Source of the DNA: Clostridia bacterium
Lineage (GTDB): Bacteria > Bacillota > Clostridia > Christensenellales > Aristaeellaceae
Reading direction: 5' to 3'
Length of the DNA stretch: 5,280 bases
Assembly (NCBI GenBank): GCA_900769875.1
Contig: CAAGII010000018.1
Coordinates: 1-5,280, forward strand
The notes below the pieces were generated by a model. It saw only the letters and a program-made list of their open reading frames with translations. It made no database searches and was not told the DNA's origin. Below are positions 5,262 to 5,280 of the stretch, in pieces. The translations under genes and the position numbers were made by a program. How positions within the stretch are numbered: the first letter of the stretch is position 1; each line of letters opens with the position of its first letter.

Positions 5262-5280
5262 CCGAGCTTCACGCCGACCG

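Noticed and set aside
5262..5280. Start of a next gene or a terminator
   Set aside because: Nineteen bases are too few to show a ribosome site, hairpin or coding signal.

Overview
This window is a stretch of the head and head-tail module of a tailed phage or prophage (Caudoviricetes, siphovirus type with an HK97-fold capsid). Eight recognisable structural genes all lie on the + strand and are packed with gaps of 15 bases or less, or with short overlaps; one 94-base spacer is the exception. The sequence is visibly GC-rich. Strong AAGGAGG-type ribosome binding sites, TTG and GTG starts, and a phi13-family major tail protein point to a phage of a GC-rich Firmicute (Clostridia-like, plausibly gut-associated). 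This is inference: there is no host gene, integrase or att site here, so phage and prophage cannot be told apart.

Layout: bases 1-32 are not biological. They match the 3' part of the Illumina TruSeq universal adapter, so the left edge is an untrimmed library or assembly artefact and the portal gene is cut there. Next come the C-terminal part of the portal protein (35-859), a ClpP-like prohead protease (866-1627), the HK97 gp5-like major capsid protein with an N-terminal scaffolding (delta) region (1640-2842), a short phi29-type head fibre protein (2858-3112), the gp6-like head-tail connector (3124-3408), the head-tail adaptor or closure protein (3423-3782), a 94-base spacer holding a possible 33-residue micro-ORF, a tail terminator or completion-like protein (3877-4245), an HK97 gp10-like neck/tail protein (4235-4657) and the phi13-family major tail protein (4671-5261). 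The last 19 bases hold nothing recognisable.

How the genes work together: the portal nucleates the procapsid, the capsid protein assembles through its delta region, and the protease removes that region during maturation. The fibre decorates the shell. The connector, adaptor, gp10-like and terminator proteins join the filled head to a tail tube built from the major tail protein. No internal promoter or terminator was seen. The strongest Shine-Dalgarno signals with ATG starts sit before the two highest-copy proteins (capsid and tail tube), while several low-copy proteins use TTG or GTG.

No clearly new biological system is visible. The points most worth a second look are the adapter at the left end, the 98-base repeat-bounded insert with ATGA overlaps at both ends, a protease that lacks the usual third catalytic acid, and a possible swap in neck gene order.
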